Positions 1 to 8,024 are shown, numbered from the stretch's first letter. The stretch is 11,989 bases of DNA from M3007 sp044224705 (GCA_044224705.1 JBGAJY010000169.1:1-11989); one strand, 5' to 3'. Notes: generated by a model not told the origin, from the sequence alone. Numbers and translations: made by a program.

Positions 1-857
1 GTATCTGCAACCTGCTCGGCGCCGACCGTTGCATGAACGAAATCGTGGTCATGCGCATCAGTGATTTCGTAAAAAAGCACCATGACATCCAGTTCCCGCA
101 CCGTCACGATTTTTACCAGATCGTGCTTTTTACGCAAGGCGGCGGCAGCCACGGCATCGACTTTCAGACTTTTGAGGTAAAGCCCCACCAGATTTATTAC
201 ATGGGCCCCGGGCAAATTCACAGCTGGAATTTCAATGCGGACGTGGATGGCTACCTGGTCAATTTCAACGAGTCGTTTTTTACGGCCATTTGTCACAACC
301 CACATTTTGTGCGGGAGTTTCCTTTGTTCAATACCATCAGCGGCAGCCCTGTGAATACGTTGGACATGTCGTGCTGTGCCGAGGTGGAACAAACGCTGGC
401 GCAAATGCTCGAAGAATTCGGCCGCGAGGCGGACTTTAAAATGGACATCCTGCGCGGCATGCTGATCACGGTACTGGTGCGTCTGTCAAGAGCCGCGCCG
501 AATGCCTTTCGCGACAACGCGTCCAAACACAACGTGGCGCTGATGCGACAGTTTGAAAAACTGATCGAGCTGCATTTTCGGGATAAAAGGCTGCCCAAGG
601 AATACGCGGAGGTCCTGTTCGTGACCCCCAATCACCTCAATGCACTCACCAATGACGTGGTGGGGAAAAGCGCCGGAGAACTCATTCGCGAGCGCGTGCT
701 GCTGGAAGCCAAGCGCTTGCTGGTCAATTCTGACCTGATGATCTCGCAGATCGCCGATGCGCTGAATTTTGAAGACAATGCGTATTTCACGCGGTTTTTC
801 AAAAAATATACGGGGGTTGCGCCGGAGCAGTTTAGGGCGGCGCAGGCGGCTGTTTAA
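1..857 (+). CDS. AraC-family transcriptional regulator, 5' partial
   Basis: DNA-binding transcriptional regulator with an N-terminal cupin-like sensing domain and a C-terminal double helix-turn-helix. The first ATG is at 33, but the frame is open back to the window edge (first whole codon at 3), and the residues before that ATG (ICNLLGADRC) resemble the start of related Bacteroidota regulators as I remember them. I therefore treat the gene as running in from the left. The cupin part shows the PHRHDFYQIVLFT histidine-rich strand and a GPGQIHSWNF strand. The C-terminal about 100 residues carry the two helix-turn-helix units, the second being ISQIADALNFEDNAYFTRFF followed by the KKYTGVAPEQFR signature. 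The ligand and targets cannot be read from the sequence. It converges with the tRNA genes and is probably unrelated to the minus-strand cluster. The family assignment is secure; the true start lies outside the window. Confidence 0.93.
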   Translation, partial: ICNLLGADRCMNEIVVMRISDFVKKHHDIQFPHRHDFYQIVLFTQGGGSHGIDFQTFEVKPHQIYYMGPGQIHSWNFNADVDGYLVNFNESFFTAICHNPHFVREFPLFNTISGSPVNTLDMSCCAEVEQTLAQMLEEFGREADFKMDILRGMLITVLVRLSRAAPNAFRDNASKHNVALMRQFEKLIELHFRDKRLPKEYAEVLFVTPNHLNALTNDVVGKSAGELIRERVLLEAKRLLVNSDLMISQIADALNFEDNAYFTRFFKKYTGVAPEQFRAAQAAV

Positions 858-905
858 GATTTACCGCCAGCGGAAAATCCCCAACGTGCTCTAATGTTAT
901 TTTTG

Positions 906-943
906 AAAAAATATCGGGCAATCACCCGAAGCGATTGCCCGAT
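906..943 (-). terminator. Rho-independent terminator after tRNA-Ala(CGC)
   Basis: A perfect 11-bp inverted repeat (913-923 with 933-943, 9-nt loop) is followed on the minus strand by six T residues (911-906). It lies 12 nt past the 3' end of the tRNA-Ala(CGC) gene. There is no T-tract on the plus side, so it is oriented for the tRNA transcript. It could also form a structure at the end of the convergent AraC mRNA. Confidence 0.8.
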
Positions 944-955
944 TGGAAAACTTTG

Positions 956-1029
956 TGGAGCATACCGGACTCGAACCGGTGACCTTTGCGATGCGAACGC
1001 AACGCTCTAGCCAACTGAGCTAATGCCCC
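956..1029 (-). tRNA. tRNA-Ala (anticodon CGC)
   Basis: A 74-nt cloverleaf reads on the minus strand. The acceptor stem is GGGGCAT paired with ATGCTCC and includes the G3-U70 pair that marks alanine tRNAs. The anticodon stem TTGCG/CGCAA encloses the loop TTCGCAT, giving anticodon CGC for GCG codons. The T-arm is ACCGG-TTCGAGT-CCGGT. No CCA is encoded (the discriminator A is followed by CAAAG), so CCA must be added after transcription. It lies downstream of tRNA-Ala(GGC) and has its own terminator. Confidence 0.96.
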
Positions 1030-1050
1030 TCGCGGGAGGCGAAAATAAGT

Positions 1051-1074
1051 AACCCCAACCTTTTGGCTGGGGTT
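1051..1074. other. Hairpin between the two tRNA-Ala genes
   Basis: The sequence AACCCCAACC-TTTT-GGCTGGGGTT folds into a 10-bp stem with one mismatch and a 4-nt loop. It sits between the GGC terminator and the CGC tRNA. Neither side has a clean T-run (the minus side reads ACTTATTTTC), so its role as terminator, processing signal or leader structure is unclear. Confidence 0.4.
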
Positions 1075-1120
1075 AAATTGGACAAATTGAGCCGCCCGGA
1101 AATGCATCGTGCCCGGAAGG

Positions 1121-1153
1121 CAAATAAAAAAGCCAACCGGAAGGTTGGCTTTT
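1121..1153 (-). terminator. Rho-independent terminator after tRNA-Ala(GGC)
   Basis: The perfect 8-bp stem AGCCAACC/GGTTGGCT (1131-1138 with 1143-1150) has a GGAA loop. A-T pairs extend it, and on the minus strand it runs into TTTTTATTTG. It begins six nucleotides past the tRNA-Ala(GGC) 3' end. If efficient, the second tRNA needs its own promoter or depends on read-through. Confidence 0.78.
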
Positions 1154-1158
1154 ACTTG

Positions 1159-1232
<74 letters not shown>

Positions 1233-1250
1233 AAATGCTGAAAGCGGCGG

Positions 1251-1279
1251 CAAAGATAAGCGCTGTTGTAAAAAAGCAA
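1251..1279 (-). promoter_or_regulatory. Bacteroidota sigma-A promoter for tRNA-Ala(GGC)
   Basis: On the minus strand the -33 element TTG (1279-1277) is separated by 18 nt from TATCTTTG (1258-1251). The latter is an exact match to the -7 consensus TAnnTTTG known from Bacteroides and flavobacteria. Transcription would start around 1244-1246, about a dozen nucleotides before the mature tRNA 5' end at 1232. The promoter occupies the gap right after the S8 protease stop codon. Confidence 0.72.
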
Positions 1280-1290
1280 CGGGTAGTGCT

Positions 1291-3315
1291 TTATTTTTTT
1301 CGAAGCATGATGGAAATGGCTTCAATGGTCTTGCCGGTTTTCTTTTCCGTGCCGCAAATAGCGCCGTTTTTGGCCGATGCAGGGGTGGCCAGGCCTTTCA
1401 GGCGGACGGAATATTCGATCTCGTATTGATTGGCGCCGGAGCCTTCCAGTTCGGCCGCAAAACCCAGCAGGCGCTTTTTGCTGTCGCCGCCCACGTATTC
1501 GCCTTCTTTTTTGCTTTGCACGATACCTACTCCTGACACATTGGTGCGGTAGCGGAGTTTCAGGCCGTTTTGCGCCGATTTCAGACGCAGCGACATGCCA
1601 ACGATTTTGCGGGCCGGATTGAAATTGCCGGTCCACTGTCCGGATTGCAAGGGAATCTCGCCACCGGGGCTGAATTTTACCGAACCTTCAATTTGCGGAC
1701 CATCTGCCTGTACCTTGGTTTTGAGTGCATTTTCCACAGCCAATCCGGCATCAATGCGGCCATGGCCGTAGTAAATGCTGTGTCCGTTGCTGTCGTATTC
1801 GCCGCCGGCCTGGTCGATGGCCGTGCAGGAAAAACGCAACAGATCCTTGACTTCCCGGGTGCCGAGATCGGGATTGGCGGCCAGCATCAGCCCGACGATA
1901 CCCGCCATGCCCGGGCAGGCGCCCGAGGTGCCACCGAAAGTATCGGTATAGTTGCTGTCCTGGTATCCGCCTTTATCCAAACGGTCCACGGTGCGGAGGC
2001 CCTGGCTGATGGGCGCGGGATGTTTGAAGGGTTTCCATCCGAAATCGCCGCTGGGGAAACAAACCCACACCGCGTCGCCAAAATCGCTGTACACGCTTCG
2101 CACGCCGGTGTCGTTGCAGGCGGCCACAGCGATCACCCCGGGATAACTGGCATATCCGTCGTTGGCGGTGTCTTCATTGCCGTTGCCGGCGGCGAAAAGG
2201 ATGACGCAGCCTTTGCCTTTGCGGCCCTTGTTGAGTGCGTATTCGAGAGCCAGCCGGGTGCTGTCGGGCAAGCCGGTCTGCCGATTGTGGACGGTATCGC
2301 CGGGGTTCCACCATTCGCCGTCGGTGGGTCCCCAGGAGCAGGAGATCACGTCGGCGCCGTGGTCGGCAGCCCAGGCGAATGCGTTGGCTTCGGCCATGCT
2401 GCCCAGGCCGCTGCGCAGACGGATAGGCATCAGAGAGGCCTCCGGAGCGGTACCCGAGGCGCCGTCTTTCAGCCCGGCGGCGCAGGCCATACCGGCGCAG
2501 GCGGTGCCGTGGTTGTCGCCTTTGTCTTTGGGGCGAGGGTCCTGGTCGTTGGTGGTGGCGTCGAAAGGGTGCACGATGCGGCCCGCAAATTCCGGATGAT
2601 CAATTTCCACCCCGTCGTCGATTACTGCGATGGTGACGCCTTTGCCGCGGGTAGTAGCCCAGGCTGCTTCGATGTTGACGTTCGCATCGACGGTTTTGCC
2701 GTTGATGACGGTTTTAGCCAGGTGCCATTGCCCCGGATGGATCACTTTGTACCGCCGTTCCTGCACGAGTTCGGGGTGGCAGTATTCGACGATTTTTTCA
2801 GCGAGAATCTTTTCCGCGATCTCGAACACCTTCAGCCCGGTGCCTTCGGTGGCTTCCACAAACCAGGAATTGGGCGCAAAGGGCAGTTTGTTCTTGATCG
2901 TCAGGTTGTATTTTTTCAAAAGGGCGAGGCAGTCCTCTTCGGCCACGTCGTCTTTGAATTTGACAAAAAAGTTCTCGGTGTAGAGCATCACCTCTCCGCT
3001 ATCGGCGTCCTGCAATACCCGCCCGGCAAAGCGGATGTTCTCCTCCTGTTTCAGGGTAGAGCGGGTGAGGTCGCGCTGGGCGGTGATACCCGCGGTCGAT
3101 TCGAGCCCATCGGCAGCGCTCACGCGACGCACGGTAATCCCCGCTTCGGGAAATGCCGCGACTTCCGTGGATTCATTAATGAGTTCGCGGCTTTCGCGGC
3201 TCACCTTTACCGTTTCGATTTCCTGGTTGCCTTTTGTGCGGATGGCGACCAGGTCGGGGCTTTCCACCAGATTAAAGGTTTTGCCTTTTTTACCGCCGTA
3301 TTTGACTTTGTACAT
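1291..3315 (-). CDS. Subtilisin-family (S8) serine protease, no signal peptide
   Basis: A predicted 674-residue serine endopeptidase. The catalytic triad is visible: Asp233 in AVIDDGVEIDHPEF, His269 in DNHGTACAGM and Ser464 in GGTSGACPGMAG. The oxyanion Asn378 is in FAAGNGNED. Residues 1 to about 190 form a propeptide-like region (for example FFVKFKDDVAEEDCLALL and NSWFVEATEGTG), typical of calcium-dependent bacterial subtilases. About 135 residues follow the catalytic domain and form a beta-rich tail I do not recognise. I chose the ATG at 3315 (MYKVKYGGKKGK) over an upstream one at 3366, because MYKVKYGG resembles the start of related subtilases and the extra 17 residues look non-coding. Neither start gives a Sec signal peptide, so export, if any, is by another route. 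It is the last protein gene of the minus-strand run. I see no clear terminator hairpin before the tRNA promoter. Family certain, substrate unknown. Confidence 0.93.
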   Translation of the reverse strand: MYKVKYGGKKGKTFNLVESPDLVAIRTKGNQEIETVKVSRESRELINESTEVAAFPEAGITVRRVSAADGLESTAGITAQRDLTRSTLKQEENIRFAGRVLQDADSGEVMLYTENFFVKFKDDVAEEDCLALLKKYNLTIKNKLPFAPNSWFVEATEGTGLKVFEIAEKILAEKIVEYCHPELVQERRYKVIHPGQWHLAKTVINGKTVDANVNIEAAWATTRGKGVTIAVIDDGVEIDHPEFAGRIVHPFDATTNDQDPRPKDKGDNHGTACAGMACAAGLKDGASGTAPEASLMPIRLRSGLGSMAEANAFAWAADHGADVISCSWGPTDGEWWNPGDTVHNRQTGLPDSTRLALEYALNKGRKGKGCVILFAAGNGNEDTANDGYASYPGVIAVAACNDTGVRSVYSDFGDAVWVCFPSGDFGWKPFKHPAPISQGLRTVDRLDKGGYQDSNYTDTFGGTSGACPGMAGIVGLMLAANPDLGTREVKDLLRFSCTAIDQAGGEYDSNGHSIYYGHGRIDAGLAVENALKTKVQADGPQIEGSVKFSPGGEIPLQSGQWTGNFNPARKIVGMSLRLKSAQNGLKLRYRTNVSGVGIVQSKKEGEYVGGDSKKRLLGFAAELEGSGANQYEIEYSVRLKGLATPASAKNGAICGTEKKTGKTIEAISIMLRKK

Positions 3316-3432
3316 GATAGTAGTTGAATTGGTTGGGTCCGAACATTGCACATGCAAGCCGGCCATCCGGCTGCGATGCAGTGATAAAAACGACGTTTCC
3401 GGCCGCCTGTTTCCCGTTCAAAAGAATAAAAT

Positions 3433-4443
3433 CTACTGTGGCGGGCGAATTTTTTCGTCTTTTATCACCCAGGCAACAAAGGCGTCGCCGGGGATAATGG
3501 TGCTCATGAAAAGGTAGCCTTTGTTCATTTGATACCGCACGTCTTTCCTGACGATGGTCAGGAATTTCTGGTGCCACTGGTACCGGCGTCCGACGAGGCA
3601 TCCTGCGCTGTACGGTCCGACCATGTCGGGCGTCCGATTGGGGCTGGTGGAGTGTTGGTTCACGCCGAAGGTCTTGCCTATATCGATGGGATCGTTGGCG
3701 GAGCGCTTGCCGTCTTTGTTGAGGTCGCGGTGGACTTTGATGTTTTCGCGTTGCACGAGCGCCGGTTGCCAGCCCTGGTGCAGGCCGTCAACCCAGGCTT
3801 TGTATTGACCGAAGGCAATGCGTGCGGCGCCCTGGGCATTGAGCGGCCGGTTGGTGTAGAAAGCGCCTGGCTCGGTGGTGCCCTGGTCATTGACCAGCAG
3901 CTCGGGCACCCCGCCGGGTCCGACGTGGATCACCAGCCGGCGGTCGTTCCATTCGTCGAAACGGTCGTCGTTGAGCGTGCCGTCTTCGTTCATGCCTTCG
4001 ATGTAAACGATGTTGTACATATTGGGGCTGCGGGCGATCCAATAACCTTGGGCACGCATGAACCGCAAAATGCGTTTGGCCAGGATGGTGGAAGGGAGGT
4101 CGACGAGGCGGGTCGTGAAATCGACGGGGGTGAGATGGTCGGCGTCGGCTTTTACGAGGGCTTTTAACAAAGAAATGCTGAGCAGACGATCGACGTATGG
4201 GATATTGGCCAGCCGGCAAAATTCAAAAATAGCGGCGCGGGTATTCAGCCCGATTTTCCCGTCTCCTTTGCCAACGGGTTTAAAAACCGTGTTGGCAGTA
4301 CCATCGATGACCGGGTCGAGGATGCCGAGGTCGACGAGGCGGGATTGCAGCTCGAGGGCTGCAGGCTGGTTTTCGGGCAGATTGAGTTCGTCTGTGGTCG
4401 TATCGTGGCCACCGGCAATGATTTGTTGCAAGGAGTTAAACAT
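3433..4443 (-). CDS. Peptidoglycan-binding-like protein with H...SAGC motif, possible cell-wall enzyme
   Basis: 336 residues, no signal peptide and no membrane segment. Residues about 27-95 (ALELQSRLVDLGILDP through DGKIGLNTRAAIFEF) resemble a PG_binding_1 domain, with an acidic insertion between helices. The C-terminal half contains FGVNQHSTSPN (His264) and VGPYSAGCLVG (Ser279 to Cys282). An invariant His followed by an S-x-G-C motif is what L,D-transpeptidase-like and some phage cell-wall enzymes show, so Cys282 may be a nucleophile; this is inference from motif shape. The order, peptidoglycan-binding domain then candidate catalytic domain, fits a murein-active enzyme. The absence of a signal suggests release or delivery through another machine. 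It sits 61 bp before the secreted coiled-coil gene in map order (downstream in transcription) and 117 bp before the S8 protease. The protein is certainly real; the enzyme call is tentative. Confidence 0.7.
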   Translation of the reverse strand: MFNSLQQIIAGGHDTTTDELNLPENQPAALELQSRLVDLGILDPVIDGTANTVFKPVGKGDGKIGLNTRAAIFEFCRLANIPYVDRLLSISLLKALVKADADHLTPVDFTTRLVDLPSTILAKRILRFMRAQGYWIARSPNMYNIVYIEGMNEDGTLNDDRFDEWNDRRLVIHVGPGGVPELLVNDQGTTEPGAFYTNRPLNAQGAARIAFGQYKAWVDGLHQGWQPALVQRENIKVHRDLNKDGKRSANDPIDIGKTFGVNQHSTSPNRTPDMVGPYSAGCLVGRRYQWHQKFLTIVRKDVRYQMNKGYLFMSTIIPGDAFVAWVIKDEKIRPPQ

Positions 4444-4504
4444 CGGTTACAATTGAGTTGCGGGTAAAGAATGGATTGAATGGAACGATCAGGTCGAGGA
4501 AAAG

Positions 4505-5062
4505 TTATTTCGCCGCGATCACGCCGAGGATCACGCCGAGGCCGAGGCCGATTCCGCCGCCCAAAAGGATGCCCATAGCTCTTTTTCCAAAGCCGTTTTT
4601 GCTGTTGTCGTTGGCAATTTGGCGGGTTTGGTTGAGTTGGAGGTTGAGCGAATTGATGGACTGGTTGAGTATCGCGTTGGTTTGCTCGCAGGCCTCTATT
4701 TGCCGTTGCTGAACGGTGGTGATGCCCGTCAGGGTGGCAATTTGGCGGGAATTGAGGGTGTCGCGTTCGCGGAGCAGCTGATTTTCCTGAAAAACGACTT
4801 CCGCCAGGCTGTTTTGCCGGTTGTTGATGTCGACGATTTTGCGGAAAACATTGCGCGAGAGCGTGACGGTGGGGAAGGTCGTGGGGCTGAGGAGGTCTTT
4901 TTGATGAACGAGTGCGTTGGCGTCGGTTGCCACGGCGACATTGATGGGCAGGGTGTCGGTTTTCTGGATCAATTGGAATGTTTCGATCCCTGGTGTTTGT
5001 GCGGCGATCCGGGCTGTCAGGAGCACAAAAAGGAAGAGCGGCAATTTCATTTGGAACTTCAT
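4505..5062 (-). CDS. Secreted coiled-coil protein with C-terminal glycine-rich membrane helix
   Basis: 185 residues of unknown family. The chosen ATG at 5062 gives a classic Sec signal peptide (MKFQMKLPLFLFVLLTARIA, cleavage likely after AAQ at residue 22). A longer frame upstream would start at a TTG overlapping the previous gene's stop and would bury the signal; an ATG at 5050 is also possible. Residues about 85-150 are heptad-like and rich in Gln, Asn and Leu (for example QENQLLRERDTLNSRQIATL), consistent with a coiled coil. Residues about 162-183 form a glycine-rich hydrophobic helix (GILLGGGIGLGLGVILGVI) resembling glycine-zipper membrane segments, with only AAK after it. The layout suggests a periplasmic rod tethered by its C-terminus. 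It lies between another coiled-coil membrane protein and the H...SAGC protein and is probably co-transcribed with both. Confidence 0.75.
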   Translation of the reverse strand: MKFQMKLPLFLFVLLTARIAAQTPGIETFQLIQKTDTLPINVAVATDANALVHQKDLLSPTTFPTVTLSRNVFRKIVDINNRQNSLAEVVFQENQLLRERDTLNSRQIATLTGITTVQQRQIEACEQTNAILNQSINSLNLQLNQTRQIANDNSKNGFGKRAMGILLGGGIGLGLGVILGVIAAK

Positions 5063-5112
5063 AAACGGAGTTTTTGAAAAAGGGTGAAAAAACAAGGGAT
5101 ACGAAGGCGTTG

Positions 5113-5475
5113 TCAATGAATGCCTTGGTCCTTCAGCAGGTCTTTCAGGTCGCGCACGTCGTCGTCGAGCAGCAGGCGCTGGTCGCGTACTTTGCCTTCC
5201 ACGTCGCGCAAGCGTTGTGAATTGACGACTTTAAGGTCGAGGATGGTGTCCAGTTGACTGTACAGTTTCTGGTTCATCTGGAGAAATTCCAGCTTTTTCC
5301 GGGCGTAGTCGGTGTTGATGGAATCCACCATGCGCATGGTGCGCTGTTGTTCCGCTTTGAGTTCGCGCAGTTGTTCCTTGACCTCGCGGCGGCCGCTGAT
5401 GGCACTGGAGAGATAGGCGCCGGTGAACAAAAGCGAGGCGGCCAGGGAAATGAGACTGATGGTGTTGTTGTTCAT
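5113..5475 (-). CDS. Small membrane-anchored coiled-coil protein
   Basis: 120 residues, no recognised family. One N-terminal hydrophobic helix (residues about 5-27, ISLISLAASLLFTGAYLSSA) is followed by a highly charged region (about 30-116) with the pattern of a continuous coiled coil: REVKEQLRELKAEQQRTMRM, LEFLQMNQKLYSQLDTIL and VRDLKDLLKDQ. The helix most likely acts as an uncleaved anchor. Architecture alone cannot say which side of the membrane the coil faces. Only 38 bp separate it from the membrane gene upstream and 50 bp from the secreted coiled-coil gene downstream, so the three probably act together. Confidence 0.75.
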   Translation of the reverse strand: MNNNTISLISLAASLLFTGAYLSSAISGRREVKEQLRELKAEQQRTMRMVDSINTDYARKKLEFLQMNQKLYSQLDTILDLKVVNSQRLRDVEGKVRDQRLLLDDDVRDLKDLLKDQGIH

Positions 5476-5513
5476 TGGTTACTGATTTTAAGGATTTTGA
5501 GTGAACGGAAAGG

Positions 5514-6563
5514 TTAGCCGTCGGGCATTTCTTTTTTAACGGGCGCCTCGGGCGCTTTGGGTTTGCGGGCGCCGCGGCTGATGCTTTCCAGGGGGCTGTC
5601 GGAAACGGGTTGTGTCAGGAAACTGCCAGGAGGCGGAGGGGCACTTTGTGACGCCTGGGTCAGTCCCGAACCGGCTCCGGCTGCCGGGCCGCTGCTGCGC
5701 AGGCCGATGAGTTGTTTGAGGATGCCGAACCAGAAAGTGGCGCCGAGGGAAAGGGCGATGGTGGTGGTGAGCCAGCCGATGATTTTGTACAGCCACCATT
5801 GCTTGTTCACTTTGGACCAGTCGATCTCGCTCCAGCCCAGCCCGAGCGGCGAACCGATGACGCTGATGTTGTTGTTGACGAGCTCGGCCACGCGCTGCTG
5901 AGCGGCGAAAAAATCGGGATTGGCCGCCATGGCCGCGGGTTCCGGTTGGGTATTGACAAAGCTGGTGGCCGCGTCGGCGACGAAATTGCTCAGGGTGGCA
6001 TTGACCGAAAGATTATTATAAATCTGGAGCGCGTCGACGTTGAACATCACGGTGATGACGCCTCCGACGAGCAGCAGCCAGGTGCGTGTTTTGCGTTTGT
6101 ACCAGCCGCCGGCGCGGTCCATGACCTCGTTGAACCACTCTTCGGTTTTGGTCCGGAATGCGGTGGCATTACCCTCGGCTTCGCGCCAGAGGAAGGTCAG
6201 CACTTTTTTCAATTCGCCTTCGGGCAGGGCATTGACCCGCTCGCTGATGCGTTCCTGGGGTTCGCCGTCGAGGATGTCCTGCAGAATGGCGCTGAACGTG
6301 CCCGAACCGATGTAAGAGGGGAATGCTTTTTCCGCGGCGCGTTTTTCGTCGCGCACGTTGGCGTTCATAGTGAGTTGGCGGTAGTAGGGGTGGCGCAGGA
6401 AGTCTTTGGTTTTGCCGCCGAGCATGTTTTCCAGGGCCTGAACGAGGTGTTTGCCCCGCAGGGAGAAAAACCCGGCGATCATCTCCATGACCGTGGTGGT
6501 CAGGAGGCTGAACAACAACATGACGAAAACGATACCGATGACGACGGAGAGAAGGGTGAGCAT
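5514..6563 (-). CDS. Three-helix integral membrane protein of unknown function
   Basis: 349 residues. A strongly hydrophobic N-terminus (residues about 2-33, SVVIGIVFVMLLFSLLTTTV) forms the first membrane helix. A soluble, charged segment follows (about 34-157, with RGKHLVQALENMLGGKTKDF). The second helix is at about 161-178 (TWLLLVGGVITVMF), then a loop of roughly 75 residues, and a third helix at about 258-286 (IIGWLTTTIALSLGATFWFG). The last 60 residues are rich in Pro, Ser and Ala and end in Lys-rich sequence, which looks like a flexible cytoplasmic tail. Three passes with a basic C-terminus would put the N-terminus outside and the first soluble domain inside, if the positive-inside rule holds. 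It follows the AAA+ ATPase gene after a 108-bp gap in which I found no convincing promoter or terminator. A role as membrane partner of that ATPase or of an injection apparatus is only inferred from position. Confidence 0.8.
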   Translation of the reverse strand: MLTLLSVVIGIVFVMLLFSLLTTTVMEMIAGFFSLRGKHLVQALENMLGGKTKDFLRHPYYRQLTMNANVRDEKRAAEKAFPSYIGSGTFSAILQDILDGEPQERISERVNALPEGELKKVLTFLWREAEGNATAFRTKTEEWFNEVMDRAGGWYKRKTRTWLLLVGGVITVMFNVDALQIYNNLSVNATLSNFVADAATSFVNTQPEPAAMAANPDFFAAQQRVAELVNNNISVIGSPLGLGWSEIDWSKVNKQWWLYKIIGWLTTTIALSLGATFWFGILKQLIGLRSSGPAAGAGSGLTQASQSAPPPPGSFLTQPVSDSPLESISRGARKPKAPEAPVKKEMPDG

Positions 6564-6671
6564 AGTTCGGATTTTCAGCCTGAAATGTATTGTAAAACCG
6601 GCAAAGGCTGGTGGGTTCCGGGCAGTTTGTGGCGCGAATAAAAATGATTTTTGGGGTTGCGGCGCCAGCTG

Positions 6672-8024
6672 TCACACCAAATCCTTAAAAACCCGGCCTT
6701 CTTTGGCGAATTCGCGTTGGATGCCCTGCCGCACGGCTTCCCACGTGATGCGGTTCGATGCCCTGGCCCGCGCGCGCAAGCAGGCGAAATGAACAATGTT
6801 GATGATGTTGCCCCCGGAGAGTTCAAATCGCGCGGCCAGACGGGGGATATCGGCGTCCTGGCCATTGGACATTTTTTCAAATTCGACTGCCGGCGGGAAG
6901 CATTTTCGCCAGATCATCTCGCGCTCGGGTTCGTCGGGCAGCGGGAATTTGATGATGGCGTTGAACCGTCGCATAAATGCGTCGTCGATATTCGATTTCA
7001 TGTTGGAGGCCAGAATGACCAGTCCGTTGAATTCCTCCACCCTCTGCAGCAGGTACGACACCTCCTGGTTGGCGTATTTGTCGTGGGCATCGCGGACATT
7101 GGTACGCTTGCCGAACAGCGAATCGGCCTCGTCGAAGAACAGGATCCAGTTTTTGTCTTCGGCGCGGTCGAAGAGGTTGGACAGGTTTTTTTCCGTTTCG
7201 CCGATATATTTGGAGACGACGGTAGACAGGTCGATCCGGTACACGTCTTTGTCGGTGTATTTGCCTAAAAGGCTGGCAGTCAGTGTTTTGCCTGTCCCCG
7301 GAGGGCCGTGGAAGAGCACGCGATAGCCTGGTTTGATTCGTTTGGCCATTTGCCAGTCGCGGAGCATAGCGGCGTTGTGGCGCACCCAGGTTTCCAGCTC
7401 GTGAATTTGCGCCAGGATATCGGCATCCAGGATCAGATCGTCCCATTCGAGCTGTGTTTCCAGCAGCCGGGCCGGAAATTCGGCACTGAATGCCGGTCGG
7501 CTTACCTTGCCTGTGGTAAACAATTCGAGGTACTCCTCCGTCAGGATGATGCGGCCGCTCATGCGTGGCTCGCCGGGCGGAACAGACTCGAGCGTGAGGA
7601 TATTTTTCTTGTAAAAAAAATGCTCGGTGCTGAAAAGCTCCTGCACGTCCAGCCTTTTTTTCAGGTCGTTGCCGGCGAGAAGGAACAGGGCGGTTTCGCC
7701 GGTGGGCAGAAAACCGCGGAAATTTTTGCCGCGTACGCCGCCGATCTGAGGAAAGTCGCCCGCCTTGGGGATGTTTTGCTGGATGAGTTCGTCGAAAAGG
7801 TGAGGTCGGAGATGCGGGGCGAGAGCAAGGAGGAAAAGAAGGTATTCGTCTTTGCGAAGTGGCGTGTGGAACAAATCGTATTGTTCCTCGCGTTCCGGTC
7901 CGTTGGAGCTATCGTCCGAGACTTCTGCGGGGTTGAAAGTTTCCTTGAGCCGTTGTTTGATCTGCTCTGCGAGATAGGCCAATGCCGTTTCCACGGTTGC
8001 TGCATTGTTCGTAATCGTGACCAT
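6672..8024 (-). CDS. AAA+ ATPase, eCIS-associated (Afp15/PVC15-like)
   Basis: 450 residues. A C-terminal AAA+ module carries Walker A GPPGTGKT (240-247), a VVSKYIGETEKNL pore/sensor stretch (269-281), Walker B ILFFDEAD (294-301), then the DKYANQEVSYLLQRVEEF and LVILASNMKSNIDDAFMRRF (sensor 1 and arginine-finger) regions. This wording, especially the SKYIGETEKNL and AHDKYANQEVSYLLQR blocks, is what I recall of ATPases in extracellular contractile injection system loci (the Afp15/PVC15 group). There it is thought to act in assembly or effector loading, not in contraction. The N-terminal 230 residues are a separate domain with GGVRGKNFRGFLPTGETALF. I chose the ATG at 8024 (MVTITNNAATVE): it starts 14 bp after the lipoprotein stop, whereas the longer frame to 8147 would overlap that gene by over 100 bp and adds an arginine-rich, unconvincing stretch. 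It is the best marker that this cluster is eCIS-related. Confidence 0.93.
   Translation of the reverse strand: MVTITNNAATVETALAYLAEQIKQRLKETFNPAEVSDDSSNGPEREEQYDLFHTPLRKDEYLLFLLALAPHLRPHLFDELIQQNIPKAGDFPQIGGVRGKNFRGFLPTGETALFLLAGNDLKKRLDVQELFSTEHFFYKKNILTLESVPPGEPRMSGRIILTEEYLELFTTGKVSRPAFSAEFPARLLETQLEWDDLILDADILAQIHELETWVRHNAAMLRDWQMAKRIKPGYRVLFHGPPGTGKTLTASLLGKYTDKDVYRIDLSTVVSKYIGETEKNLSNLFDRAEDKNWILFFDEADSLFGKRTNVRDAHDKYANQEVSYLLQRVEEFNGLVILASNMKSNIDDAFMRRFNAIIKFPLPDEPEREMIWRKCFPPAVEFEKMSNGQDADIPRLAARFELSGGNIINIVHFACLRARARASNRITWEAVRQGIQREFAKEGRVFKDLV

Noticed and set aside
1030..1050. A possible promoter (TATTTTCG on the minus strand) for tRNA-Ala(CGC)
   Set aside because: Only seven of eight positions allowed by the consensus match and there is no -33 element at 18-21 nt.
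1570..3327. A 585-codon open frame on the plus strand opposite the S8 protease
   Set aside because: It mirrors the protease in the complementary frame, lacks any recognisable domain, and arises from the GC-rich codon pattern. The minus-strand protein has a complete catalytic triad.
5712..6641. A 309-codon plus-strand open frame opposite the membrane protein
   Set aside because: Low-complexity Gly, Val, Phe and Glu-rich translation typical of an antisense shadow; the minus strand encodes a clear three-helix protein.
6564..6671. A possible promoter (TACATTTC) in the gap between the ATPase and the membrane protein
   Set aside because: It misses the TAnnTTTG consensus at the last base and no TTG or TTTG element lies at a suitable distance upstream.
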